A stretch of DNA of 64,000 bases, taken from an uncultured Anaerolineae bacterium. GTDB taxonomy: Bacteria > Chloroflexota > Anaerolineae > J036 > Brachytrichaceae. Positions 54,814 to 62,764 of this stretch are shown one piece after another; within the stretch, counting starts at the first letter, position 1; the number at the start of each line of letters is the position of its first letter. The notes beneath the pieces were generated by a model. It was not told the origin of the DNA. It did no database searches and worked only from the letters and a program-made list of their open reading frames with translations. The stretch spans positions 1 to 64,000 of the forward strand of contig CALGMA010000026.1 in NCBI GenBank assembly GCA_937959265.1, given 5' to 3'. The position numbers and the translations under genes are program-made.

Positions 54814-55674
54814 ATGCGTGCTTTGGGCGCGATTGGCGCTACAGTGGTCATCGGTCTATCGGTCGCTTGTAGCGATGCGCCGGCTGCGCCGACGGCGTCG
54901 CCGACGATCTTTCCTTCGCCGGTCATCCACCCGACGCAGCCGGCCGTCGTCACCAACACACCGGCGCCCACGGTAACACCACCTGTTTATGATGGACAGT
55001 GGCGCGCCCTCACGTCGGCGATCGAACTTTTGCTGCTGCAAGGCCATAGCAACGGCTTCGACAAGCTGCTCATCGCAGCGCGCGTGGATTGGCGCCGTGC
55101 TGCCCTGCGCGTGTTCTACGATCCACAGATGCCTCGAACGACGCGCGATTGGCAGCGCGCCACCGGTGCCGATCTCATCATCAACGGTGGATTCTTCGAT
55201 GAGGCCAATCGCGTCACCGGCCTGCTCATCACCGACGGTCGGGCATTCGGGCGGAGCTATCGCGGCTTCGGCGGGATGCTTGCGCTGCGCGGTGGCGAAC
55301 CATCTTTGCAATGGCTGCGCACCCATCCCTACCGTTTCGACCCGGCCATCGAGCAGGCGGTGCAGAGCTTCCCGATGCTGGTGGTGGATGGGCAACGGGT
55401 GGCAGGCATCGGCGATAACGGCCAGCGCAACCGCCGCAGCTTCGTTGCGCTTGACCGCGAAGGCTATGTGCTACTGGGCGTGACGCAAATGACGCAGTGG
55501 ACGCTGACGGACTTGGCCGATTTCCTGGCGGCGTCGTCCGAGCTACGCGTCGTGCACGCGCTCAACTTAGACGGCGGCGGGTCATCCGGCCTGTGGCTGG
55601 ATGAAGCCCTCGGCGGCCTCTCGATGAACTCGTTCGAGCCGGTGCCAGCAGTGATCGCCATCTTCAGCCGGTGA
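54814..55674 (+). CDS. Lipoprotein with NAGPA (phosphodiester glycosidase) domain
   Basis: The 286-aa protein has a signal peptide with lipobox (SVAC, near 19), a Pro/Thr linker (about 20-58) and a NAGPA domain with DLIINGGFFDEANRVTGLLI near 125-144, QSFPMLVVDG near 185 and LNLDGGGSSGLWLD near 250. The family removes GlcNAc from phosphodiesters on surface polymers. Convergent with rsmD; the gap holds palindromic element copy B. Confidence 0.9.
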   Translation: MRALGAIGATVVIGLSVACSDAPAAPTASPTIFPSPVIHPTQPAVVTNTPAPTVTPPVYDGQWRALTSAIELLLLQGHSNGFDKLLIAARVDWRRAALRVFYDPQMPRTTRDWQRATGADLIINGGFFDEANRVTGLLITDGRAFGRSYRGFGGMLALRGGEPSLQWLRTHPYRFDPAIEQAVQSFPMLVVDGQRVAGIGDNGQRNRRSFVALDREGYVLLGVTQMTQWTLTDLADFLAASSELRVVHALNLDGGGSSGLWLDEALGGLSMNSFEPVPAVIAIFSR

Positions 55675-55697
55675 TGGTCGAGCGATGTGGAAGGGCT

Positions 55698-55731
55698 GGA
55701 TAATAGGCGAAGGCAATGCTTTCGTCTATCC
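55698..55731 (-). repeat. Palindromic intergenic element, copy B
   Basis: On the minus strand GGATAGACGAA pairs with TTCG-CCTATTATCC (a bulge of three bases), loop agcattgcc. Stem core and loop match copy A at 5547-5579: GACGAAAGCA-Y-TGCCTTCG. It lies between two convergent genes, so it may act as a terminator. Confidence 0.5.
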
Positions 55732-55750
55732 AAAGGAGCTTTGTCCGCTT

Positions 55751-56299
55751 CTAGATGCGATCGTAGAACAACAGCATCGTTTTGCCGTAACGCCGTTGGT
55801 CGCTCAGTTCGAGGTGATCGAGCGTGATCGGGAAGTATTCCTTCGGGTCAAGCTGGACGATGACCGTGCCGGATTCGCTCAACCAGCCGATGTTCTCGTC
55901 AATCGCGATCAGCGCCCGCGACCACAGCCCCTGATACTGCGGTGGGGCAACGAAGATGTAGTCGTAGCGCGCGTTGGGCCGCGCTTGCAGGTAGTCGAAG
56001 GCATCCTGCCGGATCACGCGCGCTTTGGATTCGAGATTTGTGATGCGAAGGTTCTCGCGGATGACTTTGATGGCCTGCGGCCCGATGTCAATCAGCGTGG
56101 CATGTTCTGCCCCGCGGCTAAGCGCCTCGATCGCCACAGCGCCGGTGCCGGCGAACAGGTCCAGCCAGCGCGAGCCGCACACGTTATCCATCAGGATGTT
56201 AAAGATCGCTTGCTTGGCGCGGTCGGTGATGGGGCGGGTCGCGTCGCCCGAAACGGATTTCAGCTTGCGCCCTTTGGCGCTGCCGGTGTTGACTTGCAT
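55751..56299 (-). CDS. rsmD: 16S rRNA (guanine(966)-N(2))-methyltransferase RsmD
   Basis: The 182-aa protein opens MQVNTGSAKGRKLKSV and has TRPITDRAKQAIFNIL, LDLFAGTGAVAIEALSRGA (SAM motif I) and VIRENLRI. The catalytic motif that is usually (D/N)PPF or NPPY reads VAPPQYQG, so the first residue is Ala. ATG 56299 is chosen because GGGAGGTGA lies 9 nt upstream; the longer frame to 56329 would include that site. Confidence 0.9.
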   Translation of the reverse strand: MQVNTGSAKGRKLKSVSGDATRPITDRAKQAIFNILMDNVCGSRWLDLFAGTGAVAIEALSRGAEHATLIDIGPQAIKVIRENLRITNLESKARVIRQDAFDYLQARPNARYDYIFVAPPQYQGLWSRALIAIDENIGWLSESGTVIVQLDPKEYFPITLDHLELSDQRRYGKTMLLFYDRI

Positions 56300-56362
56300 G
56301 TGCGCGAAATCACCTCCCAAAACGAACAAGCGATAGGCACGCCGGCCGGTGTGAGATTGGGC

Positions 56363-56890
56363 TCAGCCGGTCCGCGCCATAGCCGGCGTGAATACCAATT
56401 CCAAACGCCAACCGTCATCTGTGCGCTCCGCGCGCCACACGCCGGCCGTCGGCGCAGGATTGCCGTTGTCGAAGACGAACTGCGATAGATCGAGCGCGCC
56501 GTTCGACAGTGTTTGCAGCAGGGCCTTGGTCGGCGAGCCGTGAGTGACGAATCCAACGCGCGTGAACGAATCGCCCTCGACGCGCGCCAGTAGATCCTGC
56601 ACACGGGCCTTGACGCTTTCGAAGCTCTCATCGCTGCGGTGCTCGGCCAGCGTCTCTTCGATCTGGATGGGGGCCTGCGTGTGCTCCGCAATCAAGCGCG
56701 CGGTCTCCTGGGTGCGGTCCAGTGGCGAGACAAACAGCCGCTCCAGATTGCACTGCGACAGGTACAAGCCGGTCGCGCGAGCTTCCTCGCGTCCGGCCTC
56801 GGACAGCGGCGGGCCAGGCGCGCGATCATAGGCTAGGCCGGTATTTGGCTGTGGGTGGGCGTGGCGGATGAGATAGAGTGCTTTTAGCAT
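56363..56890 (-). CDS. Histidine phosphatase family protein
   Basis: The 175-aa protein has YLIRHAHPQPN at residues 6-16 with the catalytic His, SPLDRTQETARLIAEH near 55-70, and VGFVTHGSPTK near 113-123 with the second His. This is the phosphoglycerate-mutase superfamily; SixA/CobC-like small phosphatases are closest by size. The substrate is unknown. Confidence 0.88.
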   Translation of the reverse strand: MLKALYLIRHAHPQPNTGLAYDRAPGPPLSEAGREEARATGLYLSQCNLERLFVSPLDRTQETARLIAEHTQAPIQIEETLAEHRSDESFESVKARVQDLLARVEGDSFTRVGFVTHGSPTKALLQTLSNGALDLSQFVFDNGNPAPTAGVWRAERTDDGWRLELVFTPAMARTG

Positions 56891-56915
56891 GGTGTTGTGT
56901 TGCGTTGCGCGTCGT

Positions 56916-57290
56916 TCATTCGCGGCAGGCCACCAAGGATTCTTTGAGTCGGTTGCCGGCTGCCGGCTCGTAACAGCGGCAATACTTGGCGCTGGTGTCG
57001 AGCAGCGGGCCGCCGCTCCAGCTCAACACGGTCAGTTGCGAGCGGGCGCATTGCACGCCCGGCTGCGGGCTGTCGGTCGGAGCAGTGTAGAGCCAGCCGA
57101 TGCCCGCCGGGCCGCGCCGCTCATGGATCATCCAGATGCGCGATTCGCGCAGCGGGTCACCGGCGTTAATGTCAATGCCGTCCGTCACGCCGAGGTAATA
57201 CACAAATCCAAACACGAAGGGTGCCGACAACGACAAGAAAGCGATGATGCCCACTCCGATGCGTTCCAGCCACAATCTCGTCTTGCTCAT
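56916..57290 (-). CDS. Single-helix membrane protein of unknown function
   Basis: I do not recognise this 124-aa protein. It has a basic N terminus, one membrane helix (about 12-34) and a soluble part with MIHERRGPAGIGWLY, four Cys (CARS, CRCYEP, VACRE) and a Gly-Asp-rich start (GVTDGIDINAGD). The Cys suggest disulphides outside the membrane. It precedes the histidine phosphatase gene by 25 nt and may share its message. Confidence 0.7.
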   Translation of the reverse strand: MSKTRLWLERIGVGIIAFLSLSAPFVFGFVYYLGVTDGIDINAGDPLRESRIWMIHERRGPAGIGWLYTAPTDSPQPGVQCARSQLTVLSWSGGPLLDTSAKYCRCYEPAAGNRLKESLVACRE

Positions 57291-57363
57291 ACTCGCCGAT
57301 AAGTCAACCAGGACGGGTCGGGCCGCACCAGGCGGTCTGATCCGTTGTGCGAAGATAGGCTAG

Positions 57364-57369
57364 TATAAT
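57364..57369 (+). promoter_or_regulatory. -10 box upstream of tRNA-Leu
   Basis: A perfect TATAAT preceded by GCTAG; no good -35 at normal spacing (TTGTGC lies 13 nt upstream). It lies about 135 nt before tRNA-Leu and could serve tRNA-Leu plus tig. Confidence 0.5.
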
Positions 57370-57503
57370 CTTGATGCCTTTGGGCACAGTGACGTGGGCG
57401 CGTTCGCCAAGGCATAGATCAGGCACGCTGGCTGTCCGGTCGAAGAGTGTGCCAGGAGCGCCGAGCCGCTCACCGCAGACGCGAATGCACCCCATTCACG
57501 CGC

Positions 57504-57585
57504 GGGGACGTGGCGGAACTGGCAGACGCGCATGACTTAGGATCATGTGCCGCAAGGCGTGTGGGTTCGAGTCCCACCGTCCCCA
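57504..57585 (+). tRNA. tRNA-Leu (anticodon UAG)
   Basis: Acceptor arms ggggacg (57504-57510) and cgtcccc (57578-57584) pair, discriminator A57585. The anticodon stem catga/tcatg encloses cttagga, so the anticodon TAG is at 57538-57540. A short variable arm (tgccgcaaggcg) and T arm GTGGGTTCGAGTCCCAC follow. CCA is not encoded. tig starts 15 nt after. Confidence 0.97.
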
Positions 57586-57599
57586 TCGAAATCAAAACC

Positions 57600-58946
57600 A
57601 TGAACTTCCAAGTTGAAACCCTCGATACGCACGAAGTGCGCCTGACCATCACCGTAGATGACGATGTCGTGAACAAGGCGCGTCACGATGTGGCGCGCGA
57701 GCTATCCAAGCAAGTCCGCATCCCCGGCTTCCGCCCTGGTCATGCGCCGATGGCAGCCGTCATCCGCGCCGTCGGCGGTCAGTCTGTCTTCGATGCTGAA
57801 GTCGTGGATCGCGTCGCCCGCGAGGTGTATCCGAAAGCGTTGGATGAGGCCGGCATAGACCCATATGGCCCTGGCCAGATCGAGGAGGTGAAGCAATCGC
57901 CTTACCAATTGGTCGCACGTGTGCCACTCGAACCGAAGGTGGACCTGAAGGACTACAGATCCATTCGCCTGCCGGCGCCGTCGGTCGTCGTCACCGATGA
58001 GGAAATCGAGCAGCAGCTCCAGTTCATCCGCGAGGAGAACGCCATCGTGCAACTGGCCGAACGGCCGGCAGAGATGGGTGACCTGGTCGAGGTGAGCGTG
58101 GTGGGCAAACTGCATGGCAGCAATGAAGAGATGCTCCACTTACAGCCGAGGCGCGGCATGGTGCTCGACGCGGATCGCGAAGCGTTGCCCGGGCTGTCGG
58201 CCCTCATCGTTGGGATGAGCGCTGGCGAACACAAGGACGCGACGCTGACCTTGCCGGATGACTTCGATGAAGAATCGCTGCGCGGCAAGCAGCTCGATGT
58301 TGCGATTGATGTGCAGCGGGTGAGCAGCCGGACGCTCCCCGACATCAACGACGAACTCGCCCAGGCAGCCAGCACCTTTTCGACCCTGGCCGAGCTGCGC
58401 GAGGACTTGCGTCACCGGCTGATCGAATACAAGCAGCGCCAGGCCGATCAGGAATTCGCGATGCAGGCGCTCAATGCGTTCGCCGCGCTGGCCGAGGTGC
58501 ACTATCCGCCCGCGTTCGTCGAGGACCGGCTGAACGATTTGCTGCAGGACTTCAAAGACGACGTCCGCCAGACTGAAGGGCTGCCGTTCGAAGAGTGGCT
58601 GAAGGTGCAAGGCAAGACCGAGCAGCAAGTCCGCGAGGAGCTGCGACCCATTGCCGAGCAGCGCGGCCGGCGCGGCCTGGTGATGCGCGAGCTGGCGCGC
58701 GCCGAGGGCCTGAACGTGAGCGAGGAGGAGATCGCTGCCGAAGTCGAGCTGACTGCCCGGCGCTACGGCAGCCGCCAGGTCGAGGTGCGCAAGGTGCTGG
58801 CCCAAGAAGACACGCGCAGCGCCATCAAGAACAACATTCTCTCGAGCAAGGTGCTCGACTGGATGATGCGGATCGCCAAGGGCGAGCTGGCGGCTGAACC
58901 GGTCGGCCAGCCGGCCGAGCCGGCGACTGAACCGTCAGCTGCCTGA
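57600..58946 (+). CDS. tig: Trigger factor
   Basis: A ribosome-bound chaperone and peptidyl-prolyl isomerase. The 448-aa protein has the ribosome-docking GFRPGHAP near 38-45, an FKBP-type domain (about 155-240) with EMGDLVEVSVVG, and a long helical C-terminal domain. The open frame runs back to 57447 through tRNA-Leu, so ATG 57600 is used; no Shine-Dalgarno sequence is visible. clpP follows after 117 nt, a common pairing. Confidence 0.95.
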   Translation: MNFQVETLDTHEVRLTITVDDDVVNKARHDVARELSKQVRIPGFRPGHAPMAAVIRAVGGQSVFDAEVVDRVAREVYPKALDEAGIDPYGPGQIEEVKQSPYQLVARVPLEPKVDLKDYRSIRLPAPSVVVTDEEIEQQLQFIREENAIVQLAERPAEMGDLVEVSVVGKLHGSNEEMLHLQPRRGMVLDADREALPGLSALIVGMSAGEHKDATLTLPDDFDEESLRGKQLDVAIDVQRVSSRTLPDINDELAQAASTFSTLAELREDLRHRLIEYKQRQADQEFAMQALNAFAALAEVHYPPAFVEDRLNDLLQDFKDDVRQTEGLPFEEWLKVQGKTEQQVREELRPIAEQRGRRGLVMRELARAEGLNVSEEEIAAEVELTARRYGSRQVEVRKVLAQEDTRSAIKNNILSSKVLDWMMRIAKGELAAEPVGQPAEPATEPSAA

Positions 58947-59063
58947 TCACCAATGTTCAGCTAACAATGGCGCGATAGTAATGGTGGATCAGTTAAACGC
59001 GAAGAGTTTCATTTGAGCCATCCAGCAGCGCTTTCGCGCGGATGGCTACAGAGGGGCAAGTCC

Positions 59064-59756
59064 ATGGTTCCAATCTATTCCCAGGCACAGTTCGACGCGA
59101 TCAAGAGCGTCATCCCGATGGTGATCGAGACCAACGGGCGCGGCGAGCGCGCGTACGACATCTACTCGCTGTTGTTGAAGGAGCGTATCGTCTTCCTCGG
59201 CACGCCGATCAACGACCAGGTGGCCAACCTGATCGTGGCGCAGTTGCTCTTCCTGGAGCGGGAGGACAACGAGAAGGACATCCAGTTCTTCATCAACTCA
59301 CCGGGAGGCTCGGTCTATGCCGGCATGGCCATCTACGACACGATGCAGATGATCTCGGCGCCGGTAGCCACATTCGCCGTCGGCCTGACGGCCAGCTTTG
59401 GTACACTGTTGCTCTTGGCCGGCACCAAGGGTAAGCGCTACGCTTTGCCCAACGCCACCATTCACATGCATCAGCCGCTTGGCGGCGCCCAAGGTCAGGC
59501 GTCCGATATCGAGATTCAAGCGCGCGAGATCCTGCGCATCAAGGACACGATCAACAAGATCATCATGCGCCACACAAACATGACCGAGGAGCAAGTGATC
59601 CGCTATACCGACCGCGATGTGTATTTCACGCCGGAGCAGGCCAAAGAGCTAGGCGTGATTGACGCCATCGCCGAACTTAACCCCAGCAAAGTGGCGTTGC
59701 TCGGCCAGCCGAAAGTAGAGGCGTTGCCGGCAGCCGATCAGATTCACAAGGTCTGA
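59064..59756 (+). CDS. clpP: ATP-dependent Clp protease proteolytic subunit ClpP
   Basis: The 230-aa serine protease has [20 protein letters not shown], catalytic Ser in [12 protein letters not shown] (near 111; most ClpP read GQAASMGA) and catalytic His in HMHQPLGGA (near 136). An N-terminal stretch (1-28) leads into [19 protein letters not shown] 59064 has GAGGGG upstream; the TTG at 59013 is less likely. A terminator follows. Confidence 0.96.
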   Translation: MVPIYSQAQFDAIKSVIPMVIETNGRGERAYDIYSLLLKERIVFLGTPINDQVANLIVAQLLFLEREDNEKDIQFFINSPGGSVYAGMAIYDTMQMISAPVATFAVGLTASFGTLLLLAGTKGKRYALPNATIHMHQPLGGAQGQASDIEIQAREILRIKDTINKIIMRHTNMTEEQVIRYTDRDVYFTPEQAKELGVIDAIAELNPSKVALLGQPKVEALPAADQIHKV

Positions 59757-59768
59757 CCTGCGCGGATG

Positions 59769-59803
59769 AAGAGCCGGTTCTCGAAGCAGACCGGCTCTTT
59801 TTT
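59769..59803 (+). terminator. Rho-independent terminator after clpP
   Basis: A 10-bp perfect stem (aagagccggt, 59769-59778, with accggctctt, 59790-59799), 11-base loop and a T6 run ending at 59803. Confidence 0.93.
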
Positions 59804-59831
59804 GTGTGGCGAGTGGGGGGAAGGGTGTGAT

Positions 59832-61712
59832 ATGGCACATGACACACAACGCGCCTCTTGCCTCACGCCCGCCGAACTAGACGCCGCATCGCCTATGGCC
59901 TCAATCGAATCCAGGCCGATTCGCCTACTCGAATTAGTTGCCTGTGTTTTCGTGCTCGTTCTGACTGCCTGCTCGCCCGAACCGGCCCCGCCGGAGATTC
60001 CCGACGCCACGCCGCAGATTCGGTTGACGATCTTCGCGCCGACGGAAACACCGCTTCCCACGGCGACGCCGCAGCCTACCGACACACCGATGCCGCCTCA
60101 GCCAGTCCGCCTTCTCTTTGCCGGCGCGATTGACACGCTGCACCCCTTCTATGCCACATCGGCCGGTGCGCGCGACGTGCTGGGCGCGCTGTTCATTGGC
60201 TGCGTCGGTCAAGATGAGCAGAGCGCGCCGGTTGCGTTGGGATGTGAGCAAACGCCCACCGCAGAAAACGGCGGCGCGATTTTCATCGGCGAAGGGTTGG
60301 ATCGCCATTTGCAGGTGACCTTTCGGATCCGACCGGACTGGCGCTGGACTGACGGCGTCCCTGTCAGCGCGCTGGACGCGGTTTACGCCTGGCAGTTGGT
60401 CATGTCGCCGGAGGCCGGCCTGCGCGATCCGCTTGCCCAAAGTGTGTTCTCGATGATTGCGCTTGACGACCGAACAGTCGTCGTGAATTTCATGAGCGCA
60501 GCACAGGCGCGCGCTGCAGCAGCAGGCGCGCTGCGGGGTGAGGTGCCGTTCGAATATTTCTCGCGGCTGGGCGACTACGCAGCCTATGCACAACGCGAAC
60601 GGCCGCTGGCGCCGGCGAACTATTGGGCGGTGCTGCGCTGGTTGCCCGCGCACCTGTTGCGCGATGTGTCCTCGATGGAACAACGCAGCAGTGCGTTCGC
60701 TGCACGGCCGGTCGGCGACGGCGCCTATGAGATTGCTGACGTTGGTGAGAGCCGCATCGTGCTGCGGCCGTCGGCGCGGCCGTTCCCGATCGGTGCACCC
60801 GGCGTAGCCGGCATCGAGTTCGTCGCAGGTGGTCCGGCGACGCTGGTTCAAGGCAGTGCGCCGTTCGTCTCGCTCGAGCCGCTGCCCGACCGCGCGGCCG
60901 CGGGCGATGTGACCGCGATCAGTTATCCCGCCGGCCTCGAGCAACTGGTGTTCAACGTGGACCGCTTCCCGTTCGATGATGTGCGCGTGCGTCAGGCGGT
61001 GGCGCATGCGATTGACCGCGCGGCGCTGGTTGGCGACACACGTTCGGCTGTGCCTGCTCGCTCGGCGCTGTCGTACGATCCGGCTCGCTCACGCGCGCTG
61101 TTGGCCGAGGCCGGCTGGGTATGCAATACCTGGCCCTGCCGCAAGACATTCACGGACGCGAACGGGGCGGTTGTCACCCGCACGCTCGAATTCAAGCTGA
61201 CCACGACCGAGCGCGAGCCGCGCAATACCATCGCGCAAATCATTCAAAAGCAATTAGCGGCAGTCGGCTTCGGGGTAGATATCGAGATCGTGTTCGGGCT
61301 TGGCCGTGAAAGCAAGATGTTTGCGCCTTATGAAGCAGGGGGGATCTTGCTCACGCGCAATTTCGATGCCGCGCTGTATCAGACGATCGCGCCAACTGCA
61401 CTGGGCGGGCAATTCGGCTGTGCCAGTATCCCGACCCGCGATGCGCATGACTTCTCCAAAGGCAACGCCGGCGGTTTCTGCGACGAGGCTGTGGAGCGGT
61501 TGATCGCCGAAGCAGAAGACGGCGAATCCGTGATTTCGCCGCGCGCGCGGGAAAGAGCCTTTGCGCAGGCAGAGGCGGCAATCCAGCAGGCTGCGCCGTT
61601 CGTCCCGCTCTACGCGCCGAAGCGCGAGGCGTGGTCGCGTGGCGTGGCCGGCGTGCGGCCGTCGCCGTATGTGCCGATTACGTGGAACGCCTGGGAGTGG
61701 CGTGCGCGCTGA
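59832..61712 (+). CDS. Peptide/oligosaccharide-type solute-binding lipoprotein (family 5)
   Basis: The 626-aa protein has a lipoprotein signal (helix and LTAC, near 43-48), a Thr/Pro linker (about 60-93) and a family-5 solute-binding body (DppA/OppA-like) with VTFRIRPDWRWTDGVPVSALDAVYAWQ, QLVFNVDRFPFDDVRVRQAVAHAID and APFVPLYAPK. No permease or ATPase is near, so it would work with an unlinked transporter or serve another role. ATG 59832 has GGGGGGAAGGG upstream, but ATG 59895 gives a more usual short signal peptide; both are possible. Confidence 0.87.
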   Translation: MAHDTQRASCLTPAELDAASPMASIESRPIRLLELVACVFVLVLTACSPEPAPPEIPDATPQIRLTIFAPTETPLPTATPQPTDTPMPPQPVRLLFAGAIDTLHPFYATSAGARDVLGALFIGCVGQDEQSAPVALGCEQTPTAENGGAIFIGEGLDRHLQVTFRIRPDWRWTDGVPVSALDAVYAWQLVMSPEAGLRDPLAQSVFSMIALDDRTVVVNFMSAAQARAAAAGALRGEVPFEYFSRLGDYAAYAQRERPLAPANYWAVLRWLPAHLLRDVSSMEQRSSAFAARPVGDGAYEIADVGESRIVLRPSARPFPIGAPGVAGIEFVAGGPATLVQGSAPFVSLEPLPDRAAAGDVTAISYPAGLEQLVFNVDRFPFDDVRVRQAVAHAIDRAALVGDTRSAVPARSALSYDPARSRALLAEAGWVCNTWPCRKTFTDANGAVVTRTLEFKLTTTEREPRNTIAQIIQKQLAAVGFGVDIEIVFGLGRESKMFAPYEAGGILLTRNFDAALYQTIAPTALGGQFGCASIPTRDAHDFSKGNAGGFCDEAVERLIAEAEDGESVISPRARERAFAQAEAAIQQAAPFVPLYAPKREAWSRGVAGVRPSPYVPITWNAWEWRAR

Positions 61713-61797
61713 GCAGGCTGACCCGTGCCGGCAACAGCAGTAGGGGAGAGATTGTCCCTTGAGAGGCCCCCGGCGCGTCTTTGTGCCTTCGGGTGAC

Positions 61798-62595
61798 TCA
61801 CGGGGTCGATCGGTTCGTCTGACGCCGATCGAGCTTGACCTCCTCTAAAGCTTCGAGCTGGTCTTTGAGCATGCGCGATTGTTCGTCCACTTCGGTAGAT
61901 AGGTGGCTGTAGTTGGCTGCCTGGTCGGTGGACTGCATCGCGAGCGCCTGTGAGTAGATCGCGCCGAGCGCAGCAACGGTGTTCTCCAACTGCACCTCGG
62001 CCTGGCGGGTGAGGCTCTGCAGTTTCTGCAGCGATTGCATCTGGTCGGCGCGCGCGGCCAGCGTGTGCTCGATGCTGGCGCGCACGTGCGGATCGGTCTC
62101 GGTCGCCAGTTGTGCAGTCAGTTTCTTGATAGCCTGCGGTACGTTCACGAGGTCGTTCTGGATGACCTCGTTGCGCTTGAATTCTTCGATGCGGCGCGAC
62201 ATTGCTTCGACCTCCTTCACCCAAATGGCGACCTGATCGGCCAGCTCGCGGAGCTTGTCTTTGCGCATCGGGTCGCTGGTTGCGTTCATCAGCGCGTCTA
62301 TCTGTCGCTTGTAGACCTGCGCCTGCGCTAGACGCGCTGCAGCCTCCGAGCCATGTGCGCTCTGTGCCGTCCCTCGGCTTTGTACCGTGCGCCTGGCAGC
62401 GTCATCCCCGCTTTCGTCGGCGAGGAAGATTCTGGATGCAGTGGCCAGCACCGAGATCAGCATCGCGCCAATTGGGAAGATTGCCCAGGGGAAATCCGGG
62501 CTGGTGACGACGTTGATCATGGCCAAGAAGAGCGTGACTGCAAACAACGGCGTCGTCTCTCGCAGAAATCGCCTGAGTTTGGGGGATGTGTTCAT
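61798..62595 (-). CDS. 2TM-domain protein with long coiled coil
   Basis: The 265-aa protein has a basic N terminus, two close membrane helices (about 18-36 and 42-60, with MINVVTSPDFPW between them), a linker and an Ala/Gln/Glu-rich coiled coil (about 85-255). This resembles bacterial 2TM-domain proteins of unknown role. ATG 62595 is used rather than the frame start at 62670. It is divergent from the C39-like gene. Confidence 0.75.
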   Translation of the reverse strand: MNTSPKLRRFLRETTPLFAVTLFLAMINVVTSPDFPWAIFPIGAMLISVLATASRIFLADESGDDAARRTVQSRGTAQSAHGSEAAARLAQAQVYKRQIDALMNATSDPMRKDKLRELADQVAIWVKEVEAMSRRIEEFKRNEVIQNDLVNVPQAIKKLTAQLATETDPHVRASIEHTLAARADQMQSLQKLQSLTRQAEVQLENTVAALGAIYSQALAMQSTDQAANYSHLSTEVDEQSRMLKDQLEALEEVKLDRRQTNRSTP

Positions 62596-62654
62596 GTCGC
62601 TCGGATTGTAGTAGGAGGGGAAGGGGGTGTATTTCTCTGCAGGGGCGAGACATG

Positions 62655-62685
62655 GGGTAGGCGCAGGCATTGCCTGCGCCTACCC
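62655..62685. repeat. Near-perfect palindrome in a divergent intergenic region
   Basis: gggtaggcgcaggca (62655-62669) and its exact complement 62671-62685 are separated by one base. Outer words AGGGGCG and GCCCCT (62641, 62700-62705) extend the symmetry loosely. It lies between two divergent starts, so it is not a terminator; a REP-type element or protein-binding site is more likely. Confidence 0.6.
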
Positions 62686-62749
62686 TCGTATGTTGCGCCT
62701 GCCCCTCGCCAGAAATGCACCCGGGGAGGGTGGCCGGCAGTTGGCGGCC

Positions 62750-62755
62750 TATAAT
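62750..62755 (+). promoter_or_regulatory. Leaderless -10 box of the C39-like gene
   Basis: A perfect TATAAT ends 9 nt before ATG 62765. No ribosome-binding site fits between. Confidence 0.65.
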
Positions 62756-62764
62756 TCAAACGTT

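Noticed and set aside
57447..57599. N-terminal extension of trigger factor
   Set aside because: It would translate through tRNA-Leu; ATG 57600 gives the family N terminus.
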